Shown: positions 15,349 to 23,575, counted from the first letter of the stretch. The stretch: DNA of 64,000 nucleotides from Methylobacterium sp. Leaf108 (GCF_001423265.1 NZ_LMND01000035.1:259218-323217); one strand, 5' to 3'. Program-made: numbers and translations. The notes: generated from the sequence alone by a model not told the origin.

Positions 15349-16656
15349 ATGAGCACGGGGATCGCGCGCGGCGCACCGCGCACGGCAGCGGCCGACATCC
15401 CGGACGCGGTGCGCATCGGGACGATGGTGCTGATCCTGCTGGTGATCCTCGTCGGGCCGAGCCCGTTCCAGGACCGGACCGGCACCTACCTCATCGAATC
15501 GGGGGCGGGCGGCAACCTCCTGACGCAGGTCCTCTTCCTCACCATCGGCGGCGCGGCCGGCCTCGTGATCCTCCACCGCGGGCTCGGCGTCCTGCGGCCT
15601 TTGACGACCGCCCCGGCCGTGGCGACGCTGGCCTGGTTCTGCCTGACCACCGTGACCTCGGTGGACCCGGCCACCTCCGGGCGCAGGCTGGTCTCGCTCC
15701 TGATCATGCTGATGGCGGCGGCCGCGATGCTGCTGCTGGCCCGCAACCTGCGCCAGTTCGCCCTGACCCTGGGCGCCACGGCCGCCGCGATCACGGCGGT
15801 CTGCTACCTCGGGCTGGTGCTGGCGCCGAACCTGTCGATGCACACCGCCGGCGACCTCACCGAGCCGGAGCACGCCGGCAGCTGGCGCGGGCTGTTCGAC
15901 CACAAGAACGGCGCGGGCGCGACCATGGCGATCTTCGTGTTCGTGGGCCTGTTCTGCCGGAGCGTCGGATACCGGATCCTCGGCACCGCCCTGGCCGTGG
16001 CCGCGGCGGTGTTCCTGGCCTTCACCGCCGCCAAGTCGTCCTCGGCTCTGATGCCGACGGTGCTCGTCCTGTCCTGGCTCTGCACCCTGTCGGGGGCGGG
16101 CTGGTGGCGGGCGGCCGTGATCGTCGGACCGGTCGCGCTGCTGCTGGCCGGCACCGTGGGGACCGTGCTCGTCCCCTCCATCGAGGCCGTGGTGGCCTCG
16201 GTGCTGGGCAGCGCCAGCTTCACCGGGCGGACCGAGATCTGGGGGTTCGCCCTCGACAACATCGCCAGGCGGCCGATCACCGGCTACGGCTACGGCGCCT
16301 TCTGGGAGAGCGTGTTCTACGGCGGCGGCGGCGAGGGCGCGAGCTGGGTCAACGCCATCAAGAGCGCGCACAACGGCTACCTCAGCGTCGCCCTCGACAT
16401 CGGCCTGCCCGGCCTCGCCCTGACCCTGTGGTGGCTGGTGCTGGCGCCGCTGCGCGACCTGCAGGCGCGCGGGCGCGGCATCGATCCCCTCGGGATGCTG
16501 TTCCTGCGGCTGTGGCTGTTCGTCCTGACGATCACGGTGTTCGAGACGGCCCTCTACGTGCCCACCAACGGCCTGTCCTTCCTCATCGCGCTCTCCGCCT
16601 TCGGCCTGCGCTACCGCGCCACAACGGGTCTGGTGGGCGCACGCGCGTCCGCCTGA
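15349..16656 (+). CDS. O-antigen ligase family membrane protein
   Basis: A 435-residue protein with about ten to twelve predicted helices. The WaaL/Wzy_C signature is in the large periplasmic loop: LFDHKNGAGATMAIF in mid-protein and FTGRTEIWGFALDNIARRPITGYGYGAFW later, followed by SAHNGYLSVALDIGLPGL, which contains the conserved His. Such proteins join or polymerise polyprenyl-linked glycans at the periplasmic face of the inner membrane. Whether this is a ligase, a Wzy polymerase or an exopolysaccharide polymerase cannot be decided without the rest of a polysaccharide cluster. ATG 15349 has a strong GGAAGGAG ribosome binding site. Confidence 0.85.
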   Translation: MSTGIARGAPRTAAADIPDAVRIGTMVLILLVILVGPSPFQDRTGTYLIESGAGGNLLTQVLFLTIGGAAGLVILHRGLGVLRPLTTAPAVATLAWFCLTTVTSVDPATSGRRLVSLLIMLMAAAAMLLLARNLRQFALTLGATAAAITAVCYLGLVLAPNLSMHTAGDLTEPEHAGSWRGLFDHKNGAGATMAIFVFVGLFCRSVGYRILGTALAVAAAVFLAFTAAKSSSALMPTVLVLSWLCTLSGAGWWRAAVIVGPVALLLAGTVGTVLVPSIEAVVASVLGSASFTGRTEIWGFALDNIARRPITGYGYGAFWESVFYGGGGEGASWVNAIKSAHNGYLSVALDIGLPGLALTLWWLVLAPLRDLQARGRGIDPLGMLFLRLWLFVLTITVFETALYVPTNGLSFLIALSAFGLRYRATTGLVGARASA

Positions 16657-16663
16657 TCCGGGC

Positions 16664-18829
16664 TCACGCGGCGATGCGCAGGGAGCGGTCGCCGGCCCCG
16701 ATCCGGCGGGCGTGCAGGGCCACCACCGCGTCCTGCGGGCGCTCGGCGTGGAGCGCCAGCATCGCCTGCGCGCCCGCCTCCTCGCCAGCCGCGAGGCGGT
16801 CGAAGGCATCGCGGTAGCGGATCTCGAAGGCGGCCTCGCACACCGCGGGCGCCGGCTCGAACACCGGCACGCCCTGGGCCTTGCCGCGCAGCATCAGGGT
16901 GCCGATCGGCCGGAAGGCGCGGCCGGGGCAGCCGGCCACGGTGCTGCCGGCGATGCAGATGCGGGTACCCAGCGCCTTGTTGGCCGCCTCGAGCCGGGCC
17001 GCCGTGTTGATGGCGTCGCCGTGCGCCGTGTAGTCGAACCGGCGCGCGCCGCCGAAGTTGCCGACCACCGCCGGCCCGGTGTTCACGCCGATCCGGGTCT
17101 TGCCGAAGGGCACCCCGGCCTCGCGCTGAGCCGCCGAGAACCCGGTGGCGAAGGCATCCATGGCCAGCGCGCAGGCCACCGCCCGCTCGGCATGGTCGGG
17201 CTGGTCGAGGGGCGCGTTGAACATGACGTGGACGGCATCGCCCACGATCTTGTCCACGGTGCCGCCATGCGCCATGGCGACGCCGCACAACCCGTCGAGA
17301 TAGCCGTTGAGCAGGGCGACGAGGGATTCCGCCCCCCGGGTCTCGGTGAGGCTCGTGAAGCCTTCGAGGTCGGTGAACAGGAACGTCATGGTCCGGGTCT
17401 CGCCGCCGAGCTTGAGCGCGCCGGGATCGGCCACCAGGGCCTGGACGAGGTCGGGCGAGAGGTAGTGGGTGAAGGCCTGGCGCAGGTGCAGGGCATCCCC
17501 CTCCGCCAGGAGGTGGCGCGTCAGGATCGCCGCGGAAAAGCTCAGCCCGACCACGAGGCCCGGCAGGGTGGCATCGACGAGGAGGCCGGCCCGGACGTAG
17601 GCGAGCCAGGCGCCGAGGCCCAGGGCGGCGATCGCCAGTCCCGTGAGGCCGGTGGCCAAGCGCAGGCCCAGGGCCGCGGCGGCCAGCGCCGCCGCGAGGG
17701 CGAGACCGGCGGCCGCGACGATCTCGACGCCCCCCGCCCAGGCCGGACGGTCGAGGGTCGCCCCGGTGAGGATCTGCTCGAGGGCCTCGGCATGGACGTT
17801 GATGCCCGGCTCGTAGGCGTTGAGGGGCGTGGGCCGCAGGTCGCCCAGCCCGACGGCGCTGGTGCCCAGGAGCACGATGTGGCCGGCCACCGCCTCGCGG
17901 GCGGCGGCATCGGGCTGAGGCTGCATCAGCCGCCAGGCCGGAACGGAACGCTCGCGCACGCTGCCGCTGTGGTGGAGCAGCAGCGCGCCCTCGGCGTCGA
18001 GGGGGATCTCCAGCGACCCGACCCGGACGGTGAATCCGGTGACGGCGCCGTCCGGGCCGCCGTTCTGCTCGGTGCGGACCCGGACGGTGTCCTCGCCCTG
18101 CGCCACCCGCAGCGCCTCGAGGGCGAGGGAGGGCACGAGGCCGCCGCGCAGGGACCCGAGGATCGGCAGGCGCCGCACGATCTCGTCGCGCCCCGCCGCG
18201 ATGGTGAAGCTGCCGTGTCCGGCCGCCGCCCGCTCGAGGAGCGGGATGTTGGCGATGACCCCGGAGAAGCCCGGCAGATGCGCGGCCGGATCGGGGCCTA
18301 GCACCGCGAATCCGGGCCGGGCCGGGGCGGCCGCGCCGTTGTCGGCCGGCAGGAGGCCGTAGCCCGAGACCACCCGGCCCTTGGCGAAGGACGCCGCGAG
18401 GGTCTCGTCGTGGTCCGGCAGGCGGTCGCCCGCGGCATCGCCCTGCCAGCCGTAGCGGGTGCGCCAGGTCTCGGCGAGGGTGCGCGGCGAGGTCCGGTCG
18501 GGCTCGGCGAAGACCACGTCGAGGGCGATGGCCGCCGCACCGAGGTCGCGCAGGGTGTCGACGAGCCCGGCCACGGTGTCGCGGGACCACGGCCATTGCC
18601 CGTGTCGCGCCAGGGTGGCGTCGTCGATGTCGACGACCCGCACCGGGGCCGGCGTCGCGAGGGTGCGGGGCGCGGCCCGCTGCAGGAGGTCGAAGCCGGC
18701 CAGGCGCAGCCGCTCGAACGGATCGGCCAGGGTCGCGCGCAGGGCGAGCACGGCCAGGAGCGCGGCAAGGCCGGCCATCACCGGAGAGAGGCGTCTCAGT
18801 CCGCGTCGCATCGCCAACGGGATCCTCAT
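16664..18829 (-). CDS. CHASE2-domain adenylate cyclase (class III)
   Basis: A 721-residue sensor cyclase. After a first helix (about residues 15-35) comes a long periplasmic CHASE2 domain (VVDIDDATLARHGQWPWSR, ALDVVFAEPD, VLLGTSAVGLGDLRPTPL), then three to four closely spaced helices (about 375-450), and a class III cyclase domain from about residue 475. Catalytic features are intact: FLFTDLEGFTSL (first metal Asp), DKIVGDAVHVMF (adenine-selecting Lys and second metal Asp), and FDYTAHGDAINTAARLE, with the Asp/Thr and Arg expected for ATP use. A periplasmic signal would set cAMP production. ATG 18829 chosen as the nearest start before the first helix. It is divergent from a cNMP-binding EAL protein. 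Confidence 0.9.
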   Translation of the reverse strand: MRIPLAMRRGLRRLSPVMAGLAALLAVLALRATLADPFERLRLAGFDLLQRAAPRTLATPAPVRVVDIDDATLARHGQWPWSRDTVAGLVDTLRDLGAAAIALDVVFAEPDRTSPRTLAETWRTRYGWQGDAAGDRLPDHDETLAASFAKGRVVSGYGLLPADNGAAAPARPGFAVLGPDPAAHLPGFSGVIANIPLLERAAAGHGSFTIAAGRDEIVRRLPILGSLRGGLVPSLALEALRVAQGEDTVRVRTEQNGGPDGAVTGFTVRVGSLEIPLDAEGALLLHHSGSVRERSVPAWRLMQPQPDAAAREAVAGHIVLLGTSAVGLGDLRPTPLNAYEPGINVHAEALEQILTGATLDRPAWAGGVEIVAAAGLALAAALAAAALGLRLATGLTGLAIAALGLGAWLAYVRAGLLVDATLPGLVVGLSFSAAILTRHLLAEGDALHLRQAFTHYLSPDLVQALVADPGALKLGGETRTMTFLFTDLEGFTSLTETRGAESLVALLNGYLDGLCGVAMAHGGTVDKIVGDAVHVMFNAPLDQPDHAERAVACALAMDAFATGFSAAQREAGVPFGKTRIGVNTGPAVVGNFGGARRFDYTAHGDAINTAARLEAANKALGTRICIAGSTVAGCPGRAFRPIGTLMLRGKAQGVPVFEPAPAVCEAAFEIRYRDAFDRLAAGEEAGAQAMLALHAERPQDAVVALHARRIGAGDRSLRIAA

Positions 18830-19024
18830 GGAACGGAACGCGGGCGACCCGCGCCTCGCCCGGCACTCTGGCAAGGCCGGATGAACGAATCGGCCAATGC
18901 CGCGAGCCGCCGCGAGGCGTATCCGAGCAGGTGGCACGAGGAGGGCGGAGAGGTTCGCTTAAACTTCTTCTGACAAAGGTTTCCCCGTCGCCCTGTCGCG
19001 GGCTGCGAGGCGCACCTTACGCCC

Positions 19025-20338
19025 ATGCCGGATACCTATGCCCGCCTCACCCTGCCGACGGGATCGGTGCTGTTCGAGGAGGGCGAGGTCGGCCGGGCCG
19101 CCTATCTCGTGATGGACGGCGAGATCGAGATCTTCCTGCGCCGCGAGGGCGGCGAGGTCAGGCTGGCGACCCGGGGGGCCGGCGAGATCGTCGGCGAGAT
19201 GGCGCTCCTCGACGCCGGCCCGCGTTCGGCCTCCGCCAGGGTCGCCCGCGACTGCAGCCTGATCCCGGTGACCGACGACCAGATCCAGCACCGCATCGCG
19301 CAGCTCGACCCGATCCTGCGGATGTGCCTGGGCGTCGTCATGGCCCGCTACCGCGACATGCTCGCGATGGTGAACCGCACGACCCTGCCGCATCCCGAGC
19401 CGAGCCGGGCCGCCGCCGCCGCCGACCAGCCGGTCCATTCGACGCAGATGCAGGCCGCCATCGGCCAGCTCGTCATGGAACGCGAGCTGCGCCGCGCCCT
19501 CGACGAGGGCGAACTGGTGCTGTTCTTCCAGCCGATCGTGCGGTTGGATTCGGGCCGGTTCGCGGGCTTCGAGGCGCTGATGCGATGGCGCCACCCCGAA
19601 CGCGGCCTGATCCCGCCCCTCGCCTTCATCCCCGTGGCCGAGGCGAGCGGCCTCATCGTCGAGATCACCCGCTGGGCGCTCGCCGAGGTCGGCCGGGTGA
19701 TGCCGGAGATCATGCTGGCGGCCCTGCAGAACCCGCAGGCCATGGAGGGCGTGCCCTTCGTCAGCGTCAACGTCTCGGGCCACGACCTGGCGCTGATCAG
19801 CTTTCCCGCCATGGTCGCCGAGATGCTCGCCACCAGCGGCATGGCGCCCGAGAGCCTGAAGCTCGAGATCACCGAGAGCATCCTGATGCAGGACCCGCGC
19901 GCCGCCGCGGACGCCCTCACCCGCTGCCGCGACAGCGGCATGGGCATCGCCATCGACGATTTCGGCACCGGCTATTCGAGCCTGAGCTACCTGAGCACCC
20001 TGCCGATCACGACCCTCAAGGTCGACCGCGCCTTCGTGCAGGCGATGCTCGGCGACCCGCGCAGCCGCAAGATCGTCCAGACCATCCTGCGGCTCGCCGA
20101 CGAACTCGCCATCCCGGTGGTGGCCGAGGGCATCGAGATCCCGGCCGAGGCCGAGGCCCTGACCGCCATGGGCTGCGCCTTCGGCCAGGGCTACCTGTTC
20201 GGCCGGCCGGTGCCCCTGGCCGAGACCCTTGCGCTCGTCCGCACCGCCGGAACCCGCGCCCTCGCCGGCCCCCCGACGGCCCCCGACGGGCCTGCCCCTT
20301 CGTTCCTCGCCCCCCCTTCGCTCGCCCGGACCGGATAG
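19025..20338 (+). CDS. Cyclic-nucleotide-binding EAL-domain c-di-GMP phosphodiesterase
   Basis: The 437-residue soluble protein joins a cNMP-binding domain (about residues 5-120, phosphate-binding cassette EIVGEMALLDAGPRSASARV with Glu58 and Arg67) to an EAL domain (about 145-395). The EAL catalytic set is complete: FEALMRWRHP (E183), VSVNVSG, LKLEITES, AIDDFGTGYSSLSYL, LKVDRAF, AEGIE and GQGYLFGRP. It should therefore degrade c-di-GMP, with activity set by cAMP or cGMP. The divergent neighbour makes cAMP, so the pair could directly link the two messengers. A FecR-protein gene follows eight bases later. The last 40 residues are proline-rich and probably disordered. Confidence 0.92.
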   Translation: MPDTYARLTLPTGSVLFEEGEVGRAAYLVMDGEIEIFLRREGGEVRLATRGAGEIVGEMALLDAGPRSASARVARDCSLIPVTDDQIQHRIAQLDPILRMCLGVVMARYRDMLAMVNRTTLPHPEPSRAAAAADQPVHSTQMQAAIGQLVMERELRRALDEGELVLFFQPIVRLDSGRFAGFEALMRWRHPERGLIPPLAFIPVAEASGLIVEITRWALAEVGRVMPEIMLAALQNPQAMEGVPFVSVNVSGHDLALISFPAMVAEMLATSGMAPESLKLEITESILMQDPRAAADALTRCRDSGMGIAIDDFGTGYSSLSYLSTLPITTLKVDRAFVQAMLGDPRSRKIVQTILRLADELAIPVVAEGIEIPAEAEALTAMGCAFGQGYLFGRPVPLAETLALVRTAGTRALAGPPTAPDGPAPSFLAPPSLARTG

Positions 20339-20346
20339 CCACCCCG

Positions 20347-21000
20347 ATGATGCCCTCCCGCGCCACCCTGCCGCCCGCCCTCCTTCCTGCCCTTCTCGCG
20401 GTCGCATCGACCCTGTTCGGCCCGTCCGCGGCCGGGGCCGCCACCGTGGTCGGCCGGGTCGACAAGGTCGAACGCCAGGCCGTGGCCGTGGTCGAGGGCC
20501 AGCCCCGCGACATGACGGCGACGGGCCCGGTCTATTTCAGCGACATGATCCGCACCGGGGGCTCCTCGCGCCTGGAGGCCAAGCTCAGCGACGGCACCGT
20601 CCTGACGCTCGGCGAACACGCCAAGCTCACGGTGGACGAGTTCGTCTACAAACCCGAGCGCCAGGGCGGAAAGCTCGGGATCACGGTGGCGCGCGGTGCC
20701 TTCCTGTTCGTGGGCGGCAAGATCGAGGGCCCGACCGGGGGCAACGTCGCGATCCGCACCGCGGTGGGGACGCTGGGGGTGCGCGGCACCACGGTCTGGG
20801 GCGGCCCGATCGACGGCGGCTTCGGCGTCCTCGTCCTCGACGGCCTCGTGACCGTGAACACCCCGCGCGGCCGCGTCACCCTGCGCAAGGGCGAGGGCAC
20901 GATGGTCTATTCCGGCCGCGCCCCCCAGAAGGCCGCCCCCTGGCCGGAGGACCGCACCAAGCGGGCGGTGGCCACCATCAGCTTCACGCCGGGCCGGTGA
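20347..21000 (+). CDS. FecR-domain secreted protein
   Basis: A 217-residue protein with a signal peptide (LLPALLAVASTLFGPSAAGA) and a single FecR domain: GRVDKVERQAV, VYFSDMIRTGGSSRLEAKL, DGTVLTLGEHAKLTVDEFVY and VAIRTAVGTLGVRGTTVW. FecR-domain periplasmic proteins of this type often sit beside CHASE2 cyclases or adhesin genes; the exact role is not known, but a periplasmic partner of the CHASE2 sensor is plausible. Start: tandem ATGs at 20347 and 20350. It is in an operon with the EAL gene and is followed directly by a 17-bp tandem repeat. Confidence 0.88.
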   Translation: MMPSRATLPPALLPALLAVASTLFGPSAAGAATVVGRVDKVERQAVAVVEGQPRDMTATGPVYFSDMIRTGGSSRLEAKLSDGTVLTLGEHAKLTVDEFVYKPERQGGKLGITVARGAFLFVGGKIEGPTGGNVAIRTAVGTLGVRGTTVWGGPIDGGFGVLVLDGLVTVNTPRGRVTLRKGEGTMVYSGRAPQKAAPWPEDRTKRAVATISFTPGR

Positions 21001-21009
21001 GGGCCATGA

Positions 21010-21077
21010 GAGGCTGAAGGACTTTTGAGGCTGAAGGACTTTTGAGGCTGAAGGACTCGTGAGGCTGAAGGACTCAG
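21010..21077 (+). repeat. 17-bp tandem repeat, four copies, after fecR-type gene
   Basis: Four adjacent units of GAGGCTGAAGGACTTTT: two exact, then two ending CTCGT and CTCAG. The array starts nine bases after the stop codon. A 17-bp period is not codon-compatible, so it is unlikely to be coding. It might bind a protein or be a slippage product. Confidence 0.95.
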
Positions 21078-21254
21078 CGAACGCTCGCCCCACCGATGGT
21101 TTCGGGTCGCTTCATCGCTCTGGCCCTCGGCCGGATCCCCCCTCGGCAGGGGTTCCGGGCGGGCGGCAAGGGCCGGTGCGGTGGGCCGGATCGGTGCATC
21201 ACCGTGACGGCGGGCCCCCCGGCGAACCGCAGTTCGTCGTGCCCTCGCCCCTTC

Positions 21255-21290
21255 GGCCAAGTCTTTGGCCAAGCTTTCAGGCCAAGTCAT
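21255..21290. repeat. Three GGCCAAG(T/C) motifs at the 3' end of the HARE-HTH gene
   Basis: GGCCAAGTC at 21255 and 21280 and GGCCAAGCT at 21267, spaced 12-13 bp. The 13-mer CAGGCCAAGTCAT (21278-21290) is identical to the end of the minisatellite in the DJ-1/PfpI gene at 13594-13606 and beyond. The motif here spans the stop codon of the minus-strand gene. Confidence 0.7.
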
Positions 21291-21708
21291 AGACGGCGTC
21301 GCCGAGGCGCCGGAACGGGCCGCCGGGATTCGAGCGCTTCCACAGGCGGGTGTTGAGGGCGGCCACCGGATCGGGGCCCGGCACCGTGACGCCGGCGGCA
21401 GCGAGGCCGGCGACGAGTTCCCCCGCATGCAGCGGCCGGCCCGCCTCGCGTAGGAGCGCGACGCAGGCAGCGACGATCGCCCGGCCCCGGCGCCGGGCCT
21501 CGGAACGGGACGCGTCGTCGCCGGCATCGAACCCGTCCGGCGCCATGGCCCGATCCGACGCCGGTTCGGGGAGTGACGCGGCCGGCCGGAGGCGGTGGCC
21601 GAGGTCGAGGAACGCCAAGCAGTCGGCGATCTCCCGGTCGAGGGCGTCGCGGCGGCGTCGCAGCGCCTCGAGGTGGGCCTGCGCTTGCGCCTGGGTCGGA
21701 AATTCCAT
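21277..21708 (-). CDS. HARE-HTH-like DNA-associated small protein
   Basis: A 143-residue protein. An N-terminal coiled coil (residues 1-38, HLEALRRRRDALDREIADCL) is followed by a low-complexity linker and a C-terminal winged-helix-like domain: AACVALLREAGRPLHAGELV, LAAAGVTVPGPDPVAALNTR, LWKRSNPGGPFRRLGDAVYD. This pattern matches the HARE-HTH (HB1/ASXL/restriction-endonuclease HTH) domain, thought to read or contact modified or specific DNA. It lies downstream of the repA gene on the same strand, so it may be carried with that element. A symmetric TATTCCAA/TTGGAATA site lies 47 bp upstream of its ATG and could be its operator. Confidence 0.65.
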   Translation of the reverse strand: MEFPTQAQAQAHLEALRRRRDALDREIADCLAFLDLGHRLRPAASLPEPASDRAMAPDGFDAGDDASRSEARRRGRAIVAACVALLREAGRPLHAGELVAGLAAAGVTVPGPDPVAALNTRLWKRSNPGGPFRRLGDAVYDLA

Positions 21709-21754
21709 GGGCGAGATCCGGATCTGCCCGCCGTTCCTAGCGCAAGCAACGGAT

Positions 21755-21779
21755 TATTCCAACACCTCAGATTGGAATA
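21755..21779. promoter_or_regulatory. Inverted repeat TATTCCAA-N9-TTGGAATA
   Basis: Perfect 8-bp arms around a 9-bp spacer, AT-rich against a GC-rich background. Placed 47 bp upstream of the HARE-HTH gene, it has the shape of an operator for a dimeric regulator. No experiment-like evidence can be drawn from sequence alone. Confidence 0.5.
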
Positions 21780-21900
21780 TCGGGTCTCGCCGGTCTCGTA
21801 CCGTCTCCGGTCGATCACGACGCGATGCGGGCCTGGGCTTCGCACGGGCACCGCGCGGGCTTGCCGATGGGGTTCCCGCTTTCATCGAGCGGCCGCCGTA

Positions 21901-22998
21901 TCAGGCGGCGGTCGCGCGGCTGGCCCTGGCCGGCCGGCCGCTGCGCGGTGGGATCAGGAGGGTGGAGGCGTCCGCGGGCTTGAGCAACATGCCGGTGTCG
22001 TCGAGGGTGATGGGGAGCTTGGGGAACACCTCGCACAGGTGCGCGAAATCGGCCTTGAAGGCCTGGCGGAAGCTGCGGATGCTGGCGTTGTCGGCCCCGA
22101 ACTGCCCGTGCAGGTTCGTCCAGGTGAGGCGCAAGGGGCGCTGCAGGGCCCGCAGGCGGTAGCCGACCCAGAACAGCAGGTCGAGCTTGCGCGCCGAGCC
22201 CGAGAACGCCCGCGCCGCCCGGATGTCGACGGGCAGGGCGTGCTGGATCAGGTTGTCGTAGAAGTCCTGGTGGAACTGCACGGTCTTGGACCAGACGTGC
22301 CCCTCCCCGCCCTGGGGCAGCCACAGGGCCAGTTGCCGGAACGGCGGCACGTTGAGAGTGCGGGCGGTGTCGCCGCCGTCCCACAGGCCGATCTGCATGG
22401 TGCAGGCGGCGAGCCGGTTGAGCTGTTCCTTGAACTGGCGGATCGTGCCGCGCTCGCCCCCGGTGACGGCGAACCCCATCTCCTTCATGAAGCCCGACAG
22501 GCTGTCGGCCACGGCGATGGTGGGGCTGCGCTGGCGCACCGCCTCGGTGCACAGATGCAGGAGGACGAGGCGGGCCTTGGGGCCGTAGGGCAGGCCCTGC
22601 GGCTCCATCTCGCCGTTGGCCGGGTTCTTGAGCCGCCCGGCGAGCAGGCTGAGGGAGTTGCGGCCGTAGTCCCGGAAGAACTCGCGTGCCGAGCCCGGAT
22701 CGCGGTAGGGCAGGCCGCACAGGGCGAGCACACTGTGGATGTGCTGCAGGTTCTCGGGCGCCGTCGGCTCGTTCTCGATCACCTCGCGCACGGCGTCGCG
22801 CCGGCGCTGGTCGCGGGCCATGTCGAGGCGCCGTCCGGTGAGTGCCTGGCGCGAGGCGGCCTCGGCGTCCCTGGCGAGCTGGCGGTGCAGCACGTGCTCG
22901 ACGATGGTGGCGAACAGGAAGCCGCCGCGCGCGCCCTCGATCTCGGCCAGGAGATCGAGATCGCGGATCCGGGCCAGCTTCTCCTCGATCCCCGACAC
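21901..22998 (-). CDS. repA: Plasmid-type replication initiator RepA
   Basis: A 365-residue protein of the plasmid-encoded RepA family. The family core is visible as GLPYGPKARLVLLHLCTEAV, TIAVADSLSGFMKEMGFAVT, GGERGTIRQFKEQLNRLAAC and the C-terminal SGSARKLDLLFWVGYRLRAL, LTWTNLHGQFGA. These proteins bind iterons and open a plasmid origin. The GTG start at 22998 follows a strong GGGGAGGGGG ribosome binding site; the frame upstream of it runs through non-coding DNA. The gene points away from a set of phased iterons 290-470 bp upstream, the normal plan of an iteron plasmid. It sits between ordinary chromosomal genes, so it may be an integrated or relic replicon. The coding frame is intact. Confidence 0.88.
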   Translation of the reverse strand: MSGIEEKLARIRDLDLLAEIEGARGGFLFATIVEHVLHRQLARDAEAASRQALTGRRLDMARDQRRRDAVREVIENEPTAPENLQHIHSVLALCGLPYRDPGSAREFFRDYGRNSLSLLAGRLKNPANGEMEPQGLPYGPKARLVLLHLCTEAVRQRSPTIAVADSLSGFMKEMGFAVTGGERGTIRQFKEQLNRLAACTMQIGLWDGGDTARTLNVPPFRQLALWLPQGGEGHVWSKTVQFHQDFYDNLIQHALPVDIRAARAFSGSARKLDLLFWVGYRLRALQRPLRLTWTNLHGQFGADNASIRSFRQAFKADFAHLCEVFPKLPITLDDTGMLLKPADASTLLIPPRSGRPARASRATAA

Positions 22999-23115
22999 GC
23001 CCCCTCCCCGACTTCGTCCCGCCGCAGCGCCGATCGTCGTGCATGGCACGATTGGGCGCAGGAGAGTCGCACCGGCCTGCGGTTTCCTCGCGAAATCCCC
23101 GTTACCCACGGATTC

Positions 23116-23179
23116 ACGCCGGCTCGGCCGGCGTCTTGGCACGGCACGCACGCCGGCTCGGCCGGCGTCTTGGCACGGC
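23116..23179. repeat. Two 30-bp direct repeats with internal palindrome
   Basis: Identical 30-bp units at 23116-23145 and 23150-23179, separated by four bases. Each begins ACGCCGGCTCGGCCGGCG, in which CGCCGGC and GCCGGCG form a 7-bp dyad. Dyads of this kind near a rep promoter often serve RepA dimer autoregulation; here that is an inference. Confidence 0.9.
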
Positions 23180-23285
23180 CTGACGGCATGCGCCGCACGG
23201 GCCGGCGATCAGTGGTCGCACCGGGGTATCCGTGCGACGGCGTCCCGAGGCGGACAGGACGCCGCTCCGCGCCGCGATCGGCCGA

Positions 23286-23469
23286 CGCAGAGTTCGATAC
23301 GGGGGCGGATGCGGGATCTGTCCCCATAGTTCACCGGCCGAGCCCGCCATCCCCGCCGAATCCCATACGCAGCTACGCAGATCTCGATACGCGAGCCCCA
23401 CGATGCCACGCAGATCTGGATACGGACCACCGCAGAGTCGGATGCGGAGTCGCGCAGAGTTCGATACCG
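23286..23469. repeat. Five iterons (17-bp core CGCAGAkyTsGATACGG type)
   Basis: Direct repeats CGCAGAGTTCGATACGG (23286), CGCAGATCTCGATACGC (23376), CGCAGATCTGGATACGG (23409), CGCAGAGTCGGATGCGG (23431) and CGCAGAGTTCGATACCG (23453). Start-to-start distances of the last four are 33, 22 and 22 bp, that is three and two turns of the helix, which places the sites on one face of the DNA. This phasing is a hallmark of initiator-bound iterons. Confidence 0.85.
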
Positions 23470-23497
23470 AAACATCGCTCAACCCTCTGTCGTGACG

Positions 23498-23575
23498 AGA
23501 TTTTTTCCGGCCTCCTATAACTTGCCGAAAAGACTCTCTGAGAATCCTTCCTGATAACTTTCCTAGTACCGGACG
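23498..23575. other. AT-rich segment beside the iterons
   Basis: Begins with a run of six T (ATTTTTTCC) and continues CCTATAACTTGCC and CTGATAACTTTCC, clearly richer in A and T than its surroundings. It could be the duplex-unwinding element of the origin, or the promoter region of mazG 200 bp downstream. Confidence 0.45.

Noticed and set aside
23286..23469. Iterons as a CRISPR or transposon end
   Set aside because: Repeats are 17 bp with short, helically phased spacing, have no terminal inverted repeats and no cas or transposase genes nearby; an origin fits better.
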